Positions 8,431 to 15,044 of a stretch of DNA of 20,066 bases are shown piece after piece; position 1 is the first letter of the stretch; each line of letters begins with the position of its first letter. The stretch lies in the NCBI GenBank assembly GCA_934555865.1, contig CAKTFI010000020.1:1-20066 (forward strand), in the 5' to 3' direction. The DNA comes from an uncultured Christensenellaceae bacterium (lineage in GTDB: Bacteria; Bacillota; Clostridia; Christensenellales; Christensenellaceae). The notes below the pieces were generated by a model, which saw nothing but the letters and a program-made list of their open reading frames with translations, ran no database searches and had not been told where the DNA came from. Made by a program: the position numbers and the translations under genes.

Positions 8431-8610
8431 GCTTTGGTGGAAAAGATAGCAGTGAGCCTCCATGGAGTGTCTGCCAATTGGCTTATAGCTCAAGTATGAA
8501 GTGTGTAGAAAACACCGAACGCAAACGGCCGGCAAATGAGAATATAAAATGCACAGACTTCCATCAGGCTTTTGAAAGAGTTCTTGCGATTTGCAATGAA
8601 CTCTTTTTTT
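8431..8610 (+). ncRNA. Candidate structured small RNA or long structured 3' UTR
   Basis: This gene-free stretch can fold into a long rod. GCCT (8456-8459) pairs with AGGC (8566-8569), TGGAG (8463-8467) with TTCCA (8559-8563), GTCTG (8469-8473) with CAGAC (8554-8558), TTATA (8483-8487) with TATAA (8543-8547) and CTCA (8489-8492) with TGAG (8537-8540). A 9/6-base internal loop lies in the middle, and a terminator (8575-8610) follows directly. A TATAAT at 8420-8425 overlaps the amidohydrolase stop and would start an RNA near 8431, but I see no good -35. The rod with a central loop recalls 6S RNA in outline only; I do not recognise its sequence. It may equally be a 3' UTR. Confidence 0.4.
8575..8610 (+). 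terminator. Intrinsic terminator
   Basis: AAAGAGTTC (8575-8583) pairs with GAACTCTTT (8598-8606), with an inner TTGC/GCAA stem (8584-8587 with 8593-8596, one bulged T) and a run of T to 8610. It ends the transcript that covers 8431-8574. Confidence 0.88.
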
Positions 8611-8627
8611 ATGGGCACTTTCCGCGG

Positions 8628-8642
8628 TATAATGGTTATACT
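8628..8642 (+). promoter_or_regulatory. Candidate promoter of the P1 peptidase gene
   Basis: A perfect TATAAT (8628-8633) and a second -10-like TATACT (8637-8642) follow the terminator and precede the peptidase gene by 80-90 bases. No good -35 hexamer is visible, because the expected place falls in the terminator T-run or just after it. Confidence 0.4.
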
Positions 8643-8718
8643 ACAGGCGGCTCCTGATAAGACCGAGGCCGCGGCCAGGAGTAAGTGGCAATCAGCAAAC
8701 GAAAGCGAGGAAGAAACG

Positions 8719-9771
8719 ATGGGGATCGAGAAAAGCTGGAATATTCAGATCGGCTGCATGGAACGGGGAGAGAGGAACAAGATCAGCGATGTTGCGGGCG
8801 TCACCGTCGGGCATTGCACCTTGTGCGACGGGGCGGTACAGACCGGCGTGACTGCGCTGCTGCCGCATGCGGGAGACCTGTTTCACGACAAGGTCATGGC
8901 GGCCTGCCATGTGATCAACGGCTTCGGCAAGAGCGTCGGGCTCCTGCAGATCGAAGAGCTCGGCTCGATCGAGACGCCGATCCTGCTCACAAATACCCTG
9001 AGCGTGGGCACGGCAAGTCAGGCGCTTGTCGAATATATGCTAGAGAGAAATTCGGACATCGGTGCGACGACCGGGAGCGTGAATCCCATCGTCTGCGAAT
9101 GCAATGACGGGGAATTAAACGACCTGCGCGGCCTGCATGTGCATGGGGAACATGTGCGCTATGCGCTTTCCCACTGCACCGCAGAATTTGCGGAAGGCGC
9201 CGTGGGCGCAGGGCGCGGCATGCGCTGCCATGAAATGAAGGGCGGGATCGGCTCCTCTTCGCGCACCTTCCTGCTGGACGGGCGGAAATACACCTTGGGT
9301 GCACTGCTGCTTACCAATCACGCACTGGCACGAGACCTGATCATCGACGGGACACCGGTCGGGCGCATGTTGTTTCCGGGCGACAGCGGGGCAAAGGACA
9401 AGGGATCCGTGATCACGATCCTCGCCACGGATGTCCCTCTGTCGGAGCATCAGCTAAAGCGCCTCTGTCGGCGCGTCGCGGTCGGGCTGAGCCGGACCGG
9501 GTCGATGATGTGCAACGGAAGCGGGGAGATCGTCCTGGCGTTTACGACGGCAAACCGGATCCCGCACTACCCGGAGAGGGACATCCTGCCCTGCGGCAGA
9601 GTCCGGGACAACGCGATGGATATCCTATTCCGCGCCGTCTCCGAAGTTGTGGAGGAATCCGTTTTGAGCTCTATGCTGCATGCCGAGGCCGTCACAGGGC
9701 GGGATGGCAGGACAGTGCCTTCCTTGGCGGATCGTTTGCGTAAAAGCGGCATTCGGTTTGGGGAAATGTAA
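8719..9771 (+). CDS. P1 family peptidase (DmpA/S58 type aminopeptidase)
   Basis: 350 residues of the DmpA/ornithine acetyltransferase-like Ntn fold. These proteins cut themselves into two chains; the new N-terminal residue is the nucleophile of an aminopeptidase that acts on small peptides, D-amino-acid or beta-peptides. The expected self-cleavage site is visible as KGGIG-SSSR, giving Gly178|Ser179 and Ser179 as nucleophile. Other family blocks are SDVAGVTVGH, SVGTASQALVEYML, TTGSVNPIVCECNDG and TNHA. ATG 8719 is chosen since GAGG (8707-8710) lies eight bases upstream and the family begins here; the longer in-frame TTG start at 8572 overlaps a terminator. The gene stands alone, so its physiological peptide is unknown; cytoplasmic, as no signal peptide is present. 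Confidence 0.9.
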   Translation: MGIEKSWNIQIGCMERGERNKISDVAGVTVGHCTLCDGAVQTGVTALLPHAGDLFHDKVMAACHVINGFGKSVGLLQIEELGSIETPILLTNTLSVGTASQALVEYMLERNSDIGATTGSVNPIVCECNDGELNDLRGLHVHGEHVRYALSHCTAEFAEGAVGAGRGMRCHEMKGGIGSSSRTFLLDGRKYTLGALLLTNHALARDLIIDGTPVGRMLFPGDSGAKDKGSVITILATDVPLSEHQLKRLCRRVAVGLSRTGSMMCNGSGEIVLAFTTANRIPHYPERDILPCGRVRDNAMDILFRAVSEVVEESVLSSMLHAEAVTGRDGRTVPSLADRLRKSGIRFGEM

Positions 9772-9789
9772 GAAGGCTCGTCAAATAGA

Positions 9790-9846
9790 TGCGCCGCTCC
9801 GGCGATGGGGGATGCTTCTTGCTTCCACGCGGCGGGAAGCGGCGCA
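9790..9846 (+). terminator. Hairpin after the P1 peptidase gene, probable weak terminator
   Basis: TGCGCCGCT (9790-9798) and AGCGGCGCA (9838-9846) are perfect inverted repeats enclosing a GC-rich 39-base segment, followed by GTGTTTT. The T-run is short, so terminator function is plausible but not secure. Confidence 0.5.
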
Positions 9847-9871
9847 GTGTTTTGATATCTATTTTGGGCAT

Positions 9872-9903
9872 AAAAAAGGGGATAAGCAAAGTTTGCTTAT
9901 CCC
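9872..9903 (-). terminator. Terminator of tRNA-Trp
   Basis: On the minus strand GGGATAAGCAA (9903-9893) pairs with TTGCTTATCCC (9889-9879) around a three-base loop and is followed by a C and six T (9877-9872). It starts one base after the tRNA CCA end. Confidence 0.9.
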
Positions 9904-9904
9904 T

Positions 9905-9980
9905 TGGCAGGGGAGACGCGACTCGAACACGCAACCGGCGGTTTTGGAGACCGCTGCTCTACCAATTGAGCCACTCCCCT
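9905..9980 (-). tRNA. tRNA-Trp (anticodon CCA)
   Basis: 76 bases including an encoded CCA tail. The acceptor stem is AGGGGAG with CTCCCCT, with a G discriminator base. The D arm contains the expected GGCTCAATTGGTAGAGC. The anticodon stem GCGGT/ACCGC closes the loop CTCCAAA, giving anticodon CCA, which reads UGG. The T arm holds GTTCGAGTC. The promoter lies upstream on the minus strand and the terminator directly after it, so this is a single-gene tRNA unit. Confidence 0.97.
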
Positions 9981-9998
9981 TCATTTCTGAATTGCGAT

Positions 9999-10048
9999 TT
10001 GCAATCAAGAACGATATATATTATAATCTATTTAGAGATGTTCGTCAA
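9999..10048. promoter_or_regulatory. Overlapping opposed promoters for tRNA-Trp and RNase HI
   Basis: On the plus strand TTGCAA (9999-10004), 17 bp, TATAAT (10022-10027) points at rnhA. On the minus strand TTGACG (10048-10043), 17 bp, TATAAT (10025-10020) points at tRNA-Trp. Both -10 elements come from the same self-complementary ATTATAAT (10020-10027), so the two polymerases would compete for one melting site. The minus-strand promoter matches consensus better. Confidence 0.65.
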
Positions 10049-10085
10049 GAAGTTTCTTGCGATCTGTAAAAAGAAGGGCCGAGCG

Positions 10086-10586
10086 ATGATACCGACGGAA
10101 AATATCCAAAACAAATATACGCGCGCGCAGGCACAGGCGGACTATAAAGAGGTCACGATCTATACCGACGGCGCCTGCTCGGGGAATCCGGGTCCCGGCG
10201 GCTGGGGGGCTGTGCTCATCTACCGGGGGCAGGAAAAGGAGCTTTCGGGCTACTATTCGGAGTCGACCAATAACCGGATGGAGCTCACCGCCGCGCTCAA
10301 AGCCCTGCAAGCCCTAAAAGTCCCGTGCCGCGTAAAGCTCTACACGGACAGCGCCTATCTCTGCAATGGGTTTAACAGCGGCTGGACGATGGCGTGGGAG
10401 CGCAACGGCTGGATCAATTCCAAAAAGAAGCCGGTGGAAAATCAGGACCTCTGGATGGCATTGGTCAACGAGACCAAGATGCACAATGTGGAATGGATTA
10501 AGGTCAAGGGGCATGCGGACAACGCCTATAACAACCGCTGCGACAAATTGGCGACGGATCAGATCAAGCGCCACAAGGCGGAGTAG
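10086..10586 (+). CDS. rnhA: Ribonuclease HI
   Basis: 166 residues. The enzyme cuts the RNA strand of RNA-DNA hybrids, for example primers and R-loops, in the cytosol using two metal ions. The active-site set of RNase HI is complete with near-identical spacing to E. coli: Asp28 (YTDGACSGNPGPGG), Glu66 (NNRMELTAAL), Asp88 (YTDSAYL), His143 and Asp153 (VKGHADNAYNNRCDKLA). There is an N-terminal extension of about 20 residues before the first strand and no hybrid-binding domain. ATG 10086 is preferred because GAAGGG lies at 10073-10078; an in-frame ATG at 10038 would add 16 residues but has no good ribosome binding site and sits very close to the predicted transcription start. No clear terminator follows. 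Confidence 0.94.
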   Translation: MIPTENIQNKYTRAQAQADYKEVTIYTDGACSGNPGPGGWGAVLIYRGQEKELSGYYSESTNNRMELTAALKALQALKVPCRVKLYTDSAYLCNGFNSGWTMAWERNGWINSKKKPVENQDLWMALVNETKMHNVEWIKVKGHADNAYNNRCDKLATDQIKRHKAE

Positions 10587-11223
10587 CCGCATCAGGGGAA
10601 ATAGCGAGAACCAGCGGGGAAAATATGGTTTTCATGGGCATTCAGGGACCAAGCCGAGAAGCTTTCTGTAAGAGGCAAAACGCGTACCGCCGTGTCGTGG
10701 CATCCGTCTTTTGAAAGACTGGCAATTGTAATGCAAGACTTATAAGACGATTCACCAGAAAGCGCTGGGAACAATTGGCGATCACGGAATACAATCAGGC
10801 AATTAGACCGATAAATAAATTGGAAAATCAGCAGACATAAGCCATACGACCAATAATTAATAAATAATATTAGAATACGCCGAGCGGCTAAGTTTTGAGA
10901 TGCTGCCGGTCGGCAAGCCTGGACGAGAGATTTGCCAAGAAATCCGTAAACCGAATCGATTTGCGAATTTGCGGTTGGGTTGCGATTGTGGGCTGCGTTG
11001 GGTTTATGGGCTTGGGCTGCGGCGCGGCTTGCCATTTCATAAAAGTTATATCGTTTCATTGAAGAAGTGCAAGAACAATCGCAGCTGACAAAGCGACAAA
11101 CCGCAAAAAGAAAAAGATGAGACGCCCATTATAATATAATAAGATCGGATCAAGAAATAAAAAATTTGCAAAACGCCTCCGCGGCACTTAGGGGCAGTCG
11201 GAAAGCGCGAGAGAAGGGCAAAC
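10587..11223. other. Gene-poor intergenic segment
   Basis: About 640 bases with no convincing gene. The only sizeable frame (minus strand, 11059 to 10592, 155 codons) lacks a ribosome binding site, has no family signature I recognise and reads like translated noncoding DNA. Visible structure is a GTCTTT/AAAGAC dyad at 10707-10720, an A+T-rich stretch at 10845-10875, a G-quadruplex motif at 10990-11016, and ATTATAAT at 11129-11136. No terminator for rnhA is obvious. The composition is looser than in neighbouring coding DNA, as expected for remnant or regulatory DNA. Confidence 0.5.
10990..11016 (+). other. Canonical G-quadruplex motif
   Basis: Four GGG tracts at 10990-10992, 11000-11002, 11008-11010 and 11014-11016 are separated by loops of 7, 5 and 3 bases. 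This fits the G3N1-7 rule on the plus strand. It lies in the gene-poor segment and within a G+T-rich run from about 10960. Confidence 0.6.
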
Positions 11224-11261
11224 ACAACTCTTCGTAAAACACAAGTTTTACGAAGAGTTGT
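11224..11261. repeat. Perfect 17-bp inverted repeat with 4-base loop
   Basis: Arms 11224-11240 and 11245-11261 are perfectly complementary around ACAA. Neither strand has a T-run after the stem, so this is not a typical intrinsic terminator. The right arm reaches the first base of the -35 element of the promoter that drives the recombinase leader, and transcription from that promoter begins downstream of the repeat. It may be an operator, a repeat-family copy or a factor-dependent terminator. Confidence 0.85.
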
Positions 11262-11289
11262 TGCGTTTTCGCGCAAAACCTGCTATACT
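11261..11289 (+). promoter_or_regulatory. Promoter upstream of the recombinase gene
   Basis: TTGCGT (11261-11266), 17-bp spacer, TATACT (11284-11289) with TGC just before it (extended -10). Two small dyads overlap it: TTGCG/CGCAA at 11261-11276 and GTTTT/AAAAC at 11265-11279. Confidence 0.75.
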
Positions 11290-11295
11290 GAGCTT

Positions 11296-11609
11296 GTCCG
11301 GCGGCGTTTGAGCCAATTTGCAAAGTTTGAGCAATTTTCGCCCATTGCCGTTTTGCGTTATGCCGCTTTTCTCGGTTTTGGGATTCCCCTTGGGCATGTT
11401 GAACTTTCCTTTGCTGATTGCTTTTGCTTGGTCTTCCTAGGCGGCGTGGTTCCGGTTTGCGTCCCTCCGGCAAATGCAGAGTTTGCACAAACGGGTCGTT
11501 TTGGGACTGCTCGGCATGGTTTCTTCTGCAAACACTTCCCCCGCAATCCATTCGTCCCTCCGTCTATAGCGGCATGACATCCATTTTCTTGAAATTTCTT
11601 ACATTACAT
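11296..11609 (+). other. Long pyrimidine-rich leader before the recombinase gene
   Basis: About 310 bases between the likely transcription start and the recombinase ribosome binding site. It contains tandem GTTTGAGC copies (11307-11314 and 11326-11333), a possible long-range GCCCA/TGGGC pairing, and several TTTGC/GCAAA words able to pair locally. Short open frames on both strands have no ribosome binding site or recognisable domain. I do not recognise a known riboswitch or RNA family here. Confidence 0.4.
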
Positions 11610-11622
11610 GAGGTATTTTATT

Positions 11623-12714
11623 ATGGCGCGATCCTATCATGAGGAACAAAATTTAGAATACGCACAGCGCATCCGCGAGATCTGCGAGGAGATGCCGCTC
11701 TGGTTTATCGATTTTATCCGCTCGCAGGCAGATGTGCTGACACCGCTCACGCGGTTCAATTACTGCATCGACGCCCGCATCTTTTTCACCTACCTGATCC
11801 AGGAACACCGGGATTTCTATGGCTATGCTATGCACCAGATCACGCCAGCCATGCTGGGCGCGCTCACGCACAAGGATCTGGAGGTGTATGTGGAATACCT
11901 CGGGTACTACATCAAGGTCGAGGCGGCCGACGAGGAGCAGGCCGAAGCAGACGGCGCGTCGCAGGAATTGGAGTACGAAAACGGCGAGCGCGGCAAGGCG
12001 CGCAAAATCGCCAGCCTGCGCTCCATGTATAAATACCTGTATAAGAACGAGCTCGTGCAGGCAAACCCGGCAGAGCTGCTTTCTACGCCCAAGATCCACG
12101 AAAAGACGATCATCCGCCTGACGCCGGAAGAGATCTCCCGCCTGCTGCGCACGATCGAGGAGGGCGAGGGCCTGAGCGAGCGCCAAAAGGCGTATCAAAA
12201 AAAGACGATCAAGCGAGACCTCGCCATGATCGTCCTGTTTTTGACCACGGGCATCCGCGTGAGCGAGCTGGCCGGGCTGGACATTTCGGATATCGATTTT
12301 GAAACAAATTCCTTCCGCATCGTCCGCAAGGGCGGAAACGAGAGCATCCTGTATTTTGGGCAGGAAACGGCGGAGGCGCTGCAAAGCTATCTGGAGGAGC
12401 GGCAGACGCTCGGGACCTATGAACGCCAGTCTCCCCTCTTCCTGTCCATGCAGAACAAGCGGATCAATGTCCGCTCCATCGAAAACCTGGTCAAGAAATA
12501 CGCGCTTGCCGCGGTGCCGCTCAAGAAAATCACACCACACAAGCTGCGCAGCACCTACGGTACGATGCTCTATCAAAATACGGGCGACATTTACCTCGTG
12601 GCCGATGTACTTGGCCATAAGGATGTCAACACCACGCGCAAGCACTATGCCGCCATGAGCGAAGAAAACCGCAAGATGGCGGCGCGTGCGATCCAGCTTA
12701 GAGAAGAGAAGTAA
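11623..12714 (+). CDS. Xer-like tyrosine recombinase
   Basis: 363 residues. The catalytic set of tyrosine recombinases is complete: Arg212 (TGIRVSE), Lys236 (VRKGGNE), His306 and Arg309 (PHKLR), His332 (LGHKD) and the nucleophile Tyr342 (RKHY). An N-terminal SAM-like DNA-binding domain occupies about residues 25-145 and includes a charged acidic insert at about 100-123. The sequence resembles the conserved chromosomal recombinase of Clostridia (family start MARxY, block TPKIHEKxIIRL) rather than a phage integrase, and no element genes surround it, so a role in chromosome dimer resolution is plausible. I did not find a dif-like site. ATG 11623 follows GAGGT (11610-11614) by eight bases; the in-frame ATG at 11608 overlaps that site. 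The 3' end overlaps the convergent lyase gene by 17 bases. Confidence 0.88.
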   Translation: MARSYHEEQNLEYAQRIREICEEMPLWFIDFIRSQADVLTPLTRFNYCIDARIFFTYLIQEHRDFYGYAMHQITPAMLGALTHKDLEVYVEYLGYYIKVEAADEEQAEADGASQELEYENGERGKARKIASLRSMYKYLYKNELVQANPAELLSTPKIHEKTIIRLTPEEISRLLRTIEEGEGLSERQKAYQKKTIKRDLAMIVLFLTTGIRVSELAGLDISDIDFETNSFRIVRKGGNESILYFGQETAEALQSYLEERQTLGTYERQSPLFLSMQNKRINVRSIENLVKKYALAAVPLKKITPHKLRSTYGTMLYQNTGDIYLVADVLGHKDVNTTRKHYAAMSEENRKMAARAIQLREEK

Positions 12715-13981
12715 GCCCCATGTCCTGCAATGCCAGGCAGAGCGCCAGTTCCACGCTTTCCAGCGTCAACCCGCCCTGGAAATAGGCCGTATACGGTTCG
12801 CGGAGCGGCGCATCGGCCGAAAGCTCGATCGTGCTCCCCTGGATAAAGCTCCCCGAAGCCATGATGATGGGCGAATCGTACCCCGGTTGCTCGTCCGGGA
12901 AGGGCACGGCGTTGGCATCCACCGGGCTGGCCTTCTGGATGGCGCGGATGAGCGCGATCAGCTCTTCCTGGCTCTTGCAGGTGATGGACTGCGCGATGTC
13001 CGAACGCGGCTCGTTCGGCTTCGGGCAGACATCATACCCGAGGGAGGAAAACGCCTCGGTGAACAGCGTCGCGCCCACGAGCGCCGTGAACACCGTGCTC
13101 GGCGAGAGGTAGATGCCCTGGAAGAACGCGCGGTACCCCGCCGCGTAGGAACCGATCTCCATGCCAGTGGTCGGCGTCGTAAAGCGCGCGGCGATGCGGT
13201 CGATGGCGCGCTTGGTCCCCGCGATATATCCGCCGGTCGGCGCGATACCGGACCCCGGGTTCTTGATGAGCGAGCCGATGATGACATCGGCGCCGACCTC
13301 CGTCGGTTCCTGCCGCTCGGTGAATTCCCCATAGCAGTTGTCGACCACGACATATACATCCGGGAATTTTTCCTTGATGGCCGTCGCTGCGCGGCCGATT
13401 TGCGCCACCGTGAGCGCCGGGCGCGCGGTATATCCCTTGGAGCGCTGGATGTGCACCACGCGGATGGACTTGTCGAGGTACAGGCGGTCCAGCACCGCGT
13501 CGATGTCGATGTCGTTTTCCGGCGTCAGCGCGATCTCGTCGTACTTGATCGCATATTCCGCCAGACCGCCGACCGTGTTTTCGTTATCCAGCCCGAGGGA
13601 GCTGATGAGCGTGTCATACGGCCGCCCCGTCACGCACAGGAGCGTGTCCAGCGGGCGCAGCAGGCCATAGAGCGCCATGCAGATGGAATGCGTCCCCGAA
13701 GCCAAGAGCGGGCTGACGATCGCCGCTTCCGCACCAAAGATCTCTGCAAACAGCTCGCAGAGCTTTTCCCGGCCAATGTCTGCCAGGCCATAGCCGGTGG
13801 ACGGCGTGAAGTGCCGCTCCTCGACGCCGACCTTTTGGAAGGCGTGCAGCACCTTGAGCGAATTATATTCCTTGACCGCCTCCATCGCGGCGATCTTATC
13901 GGCGCAGCGCCGCTTGATTTTGAACACATAGTCGATGACGCGGTCATCGATCCCGTATACCTCGCGTAAAATACTCTTCAT
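12698..13981 (-). CDS. PLP-dependent methionine gamma-lyase-like protein (aluminium resistance family)
   Basis: 427 residues of PF06838, annotated in databases as aluminium resistance protein or methionine gamma-lyase family. It is a fold-type I PLP enzyme: VVVDNCYGEF supplies Asp214, which should bind the pyridine nitrogen, and GSLIKNPGSG supplies Lys240 as the Schiff-base lysine. SPLLASGTHSI and QRSKGYTARPAL are further family blocks. A C-S lyase activity on a sulfur amino acid is likely, but the true substrate of this family is not settled. The start is supported by GAGGA on the minus strand, ten bases upstream. It lies 88 bp after miaA in the same direction with no clear terminator between them, so it may be the last gene of the mutS-mutL-miaA unit. 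Confidence 0.9.
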   Translation of the reverse strand: MKSILREVYGIDDRVIDYVFKIKRRCADKIAAMEAVKEYNSLKVLHAFQKVGVEERHFTPSTGYGLADIGREKLCELFAEIFGAEAAIVSPLLASGTHSICMALYGLLRPLDTLLCVTGRPYDTLISSLGLDNENTVGGLAEYAIKYDEIALTPENDIDIDAVLDRLYLDKSIRVVHIQRSKGYTARPALTVAQIGRAATAIKEKFPDVYVVVDNCYGEFTERQEPTEVGADVIIGSLIKNPGSGIAPTGGYIAGTKRAIDRIAARFTTPTTGMEIGSYAAGYRAFFQGIYLSPSTVFTALVGATLFTEAFSSLGYDVCPKPNEPRSDIAQSITCKSQEELIALIRAIQKASPVDANAVPFPDEQPGYDSPIIMASGSFIQGSTIELSADAPLREPYTAYFQGGLTLESVELALCLALQDMGLTSLL

Positions 13982-14069
13982 CTTAGTTCTTTCCTCAATT
14001 CTTCTTTATTCGTATATCGATCCATGCCATATGTCGCATGCTGTCATGTTTTTGGAAATGGTGCCGAGC

Positions 14070-15038
14070 TCAGTCCAGCCGGTCCTCCCCTACTTCCTCG
14101 CCATGTAAAAACGCTGCGATCTCCCGCTCCATGGCGGCAAGTTCCTGCGCGCGATCCGCATATTCCTCGGCAAAAAACCATTTGATCTGCGGTTCCCGCC
14201 GAAACCAGGTCAGCTGCCGCTTGGCAAAATGCCGCGTATTCTGCTTAATCTTTTCCGTGACCTCGGCAAGCGTCGCCTCCCCCGCAAAGTACGGGAGGAA
14301 TTCCTTATATCCGATCGCCAGGAAGGCCGGGATATTTGCTCCATACGCCCGATAGACCGCCTCCGCCTCCCGGCACAGGCCCTGCGCCATCATTTGATCG
14401 ACGCGCAGGTTGATATCCCGATACAGCTGCGCGCGGTCCTTGTTGACGCCGAGCACCAGCGTGTCGTAATGCTCCTGCGGCCTGCGAAAGGCATATGGCT
14501 CCTGTGCCGCTTCATTTTGCAGGATCTCCAGCCGCCGGATCAGGCGCTTTGTGTCGTTTTTGTGGATGCGCGCCGCTGCGGCGGGGTCTTTCTTCAGCAG
14601 CTCTATATACAGCCTGTCTGCGCCGCCGGGGGCGTCGTACTGTTGCGAAAGCTGCTCGCGCAGGGCGTCGTCCGGCGCGGCGTCCGTGAAGTCGACCTGG
14701 TACAGCAGCGCGTGGATGTATAGCCCCGTTCCGCCGACGGCGATGGGGAGCTTGTCGCGCGCCCAGATGTCCTGCATCCGCCGCTGCGCCTCCTGCTGAT
14801 AGGCCGCCACGCTATAGGGGGCGTCCGGCGCGATCTCCCCGAACAGATGATGCGGGATGCCCGCCTGTTCCTCCGGCAGCGGCCGCGCCGTGCCAATGTG
14901 CATATCGCGGTAGATCTGCATGGAATCCGCGCACAGGATCTCTCCCGCAAAGTCGCGCGCAATGGACAGCGCCAGGTCTGTCTTCCCGGCGGCTGTCGGC
15001 CCCGTGATGAGCAGGAGCTTCTGTTTTTCTTTCTGCAT
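14070..15038 (-). CDS. miaA: tRNA dimethylallyltransferase
   Basis: 322 residues, a normal MiaA length. It transfers dimethylallyl from DMAPP to N6 of A37 in tRNAs that read codons starting with U, the first step toward ms2i6A. The P-loop GPTAAGKT is at 13-20, DSMQIYRDMHIGTA follows at 38-51, then GGTGLYIHAL, and the C-terminal QNTRHFAKRQLTWFRRE block that contacts tRNA. tRNA-Trp, encoded earlier in this window with A36A37 in its loop, is a typical MiaA substrate. The gene begins six bases after the mutL stop, and its GGAG ribosome binding site lies next to that stop, suggesting coupled translation in the mutS-mutL-miaA operon. Confidence 0.96.
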   Translation of the reverse strand: MQKEKQKLLLITGPTAAGKTDLALSIARDFAGEILCADSMQIYRDMHIGTARPLPEEQAGIPHHLFGEIAPDAPYSVAAYQQEAQRRMQDIWARDKLPIAVGGTGLYIHALLYQVDFTDAAPDDALREQLSQQYDAPGGADRLYIELLKKDPAAAARIHKNDTKRLIRRLEILQNEAAQEPYAFRRPQEHYDTLVLGVNKDRAQLYRDINLRVDQMMAQGLCREAEAVYRAYGANIPAFLAIGYKEFLPYFAGEATLAEVTEKIKQNTRHFAKRQLTWFRREPQIKWFFAEEYADRAQELAAMEREIAAFLHGEEVGEDRLD

Positions 15039-15044
15039 GTCTCC

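Noticed and set aside
8584..10004. Shared 14-mer TTGCGATTTGCAAT at 8584-8597 and 9992-10005
   Set aside because: Two copies of a 14-mer are about what chance allows in 20 kb, and the first is part of a terminator stem.
10592..11059. 155-codon minus-strand frame in the gene-poor segment
   Set aside because: No ribosome binding site before the ATG, no recognisable family, and its sequence runs through the G-quadruplex complement; kept only as a mention in the segment description.
11150..11551. 133-codon minus-strand frame before the recombinase
   Set aside because: It spans the long inverted repeat and the promoter, has no ribosome binding site, and looks like translated noncoding DNA.
9905..12714. 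tRNA-Trp plus tyrosine recombinase as an integrated element
   Set aside because: No duplicated tRNA 3' end, no element genes between or beyond, and the recombinase resembles the chromosomal Xer-like type; rnhA lies between them.
12686..13969. 427-codon open frame on the plus strand opposite the PLP lyase gene
   Set aside because: It is the antisense shadow of a clearly recognisable enzyme, Arg/Asp/His-rich with no domain; long antisense frames are common in GC-rich coding DNA.
13982..14069. Possible dif-like or promoter element between miaA and the PLP lyase
   Set aside because: Only a 5-bp CATGC/GCATG dyad is visible; no convincing promoter hexamers or dif-like 28-mer.
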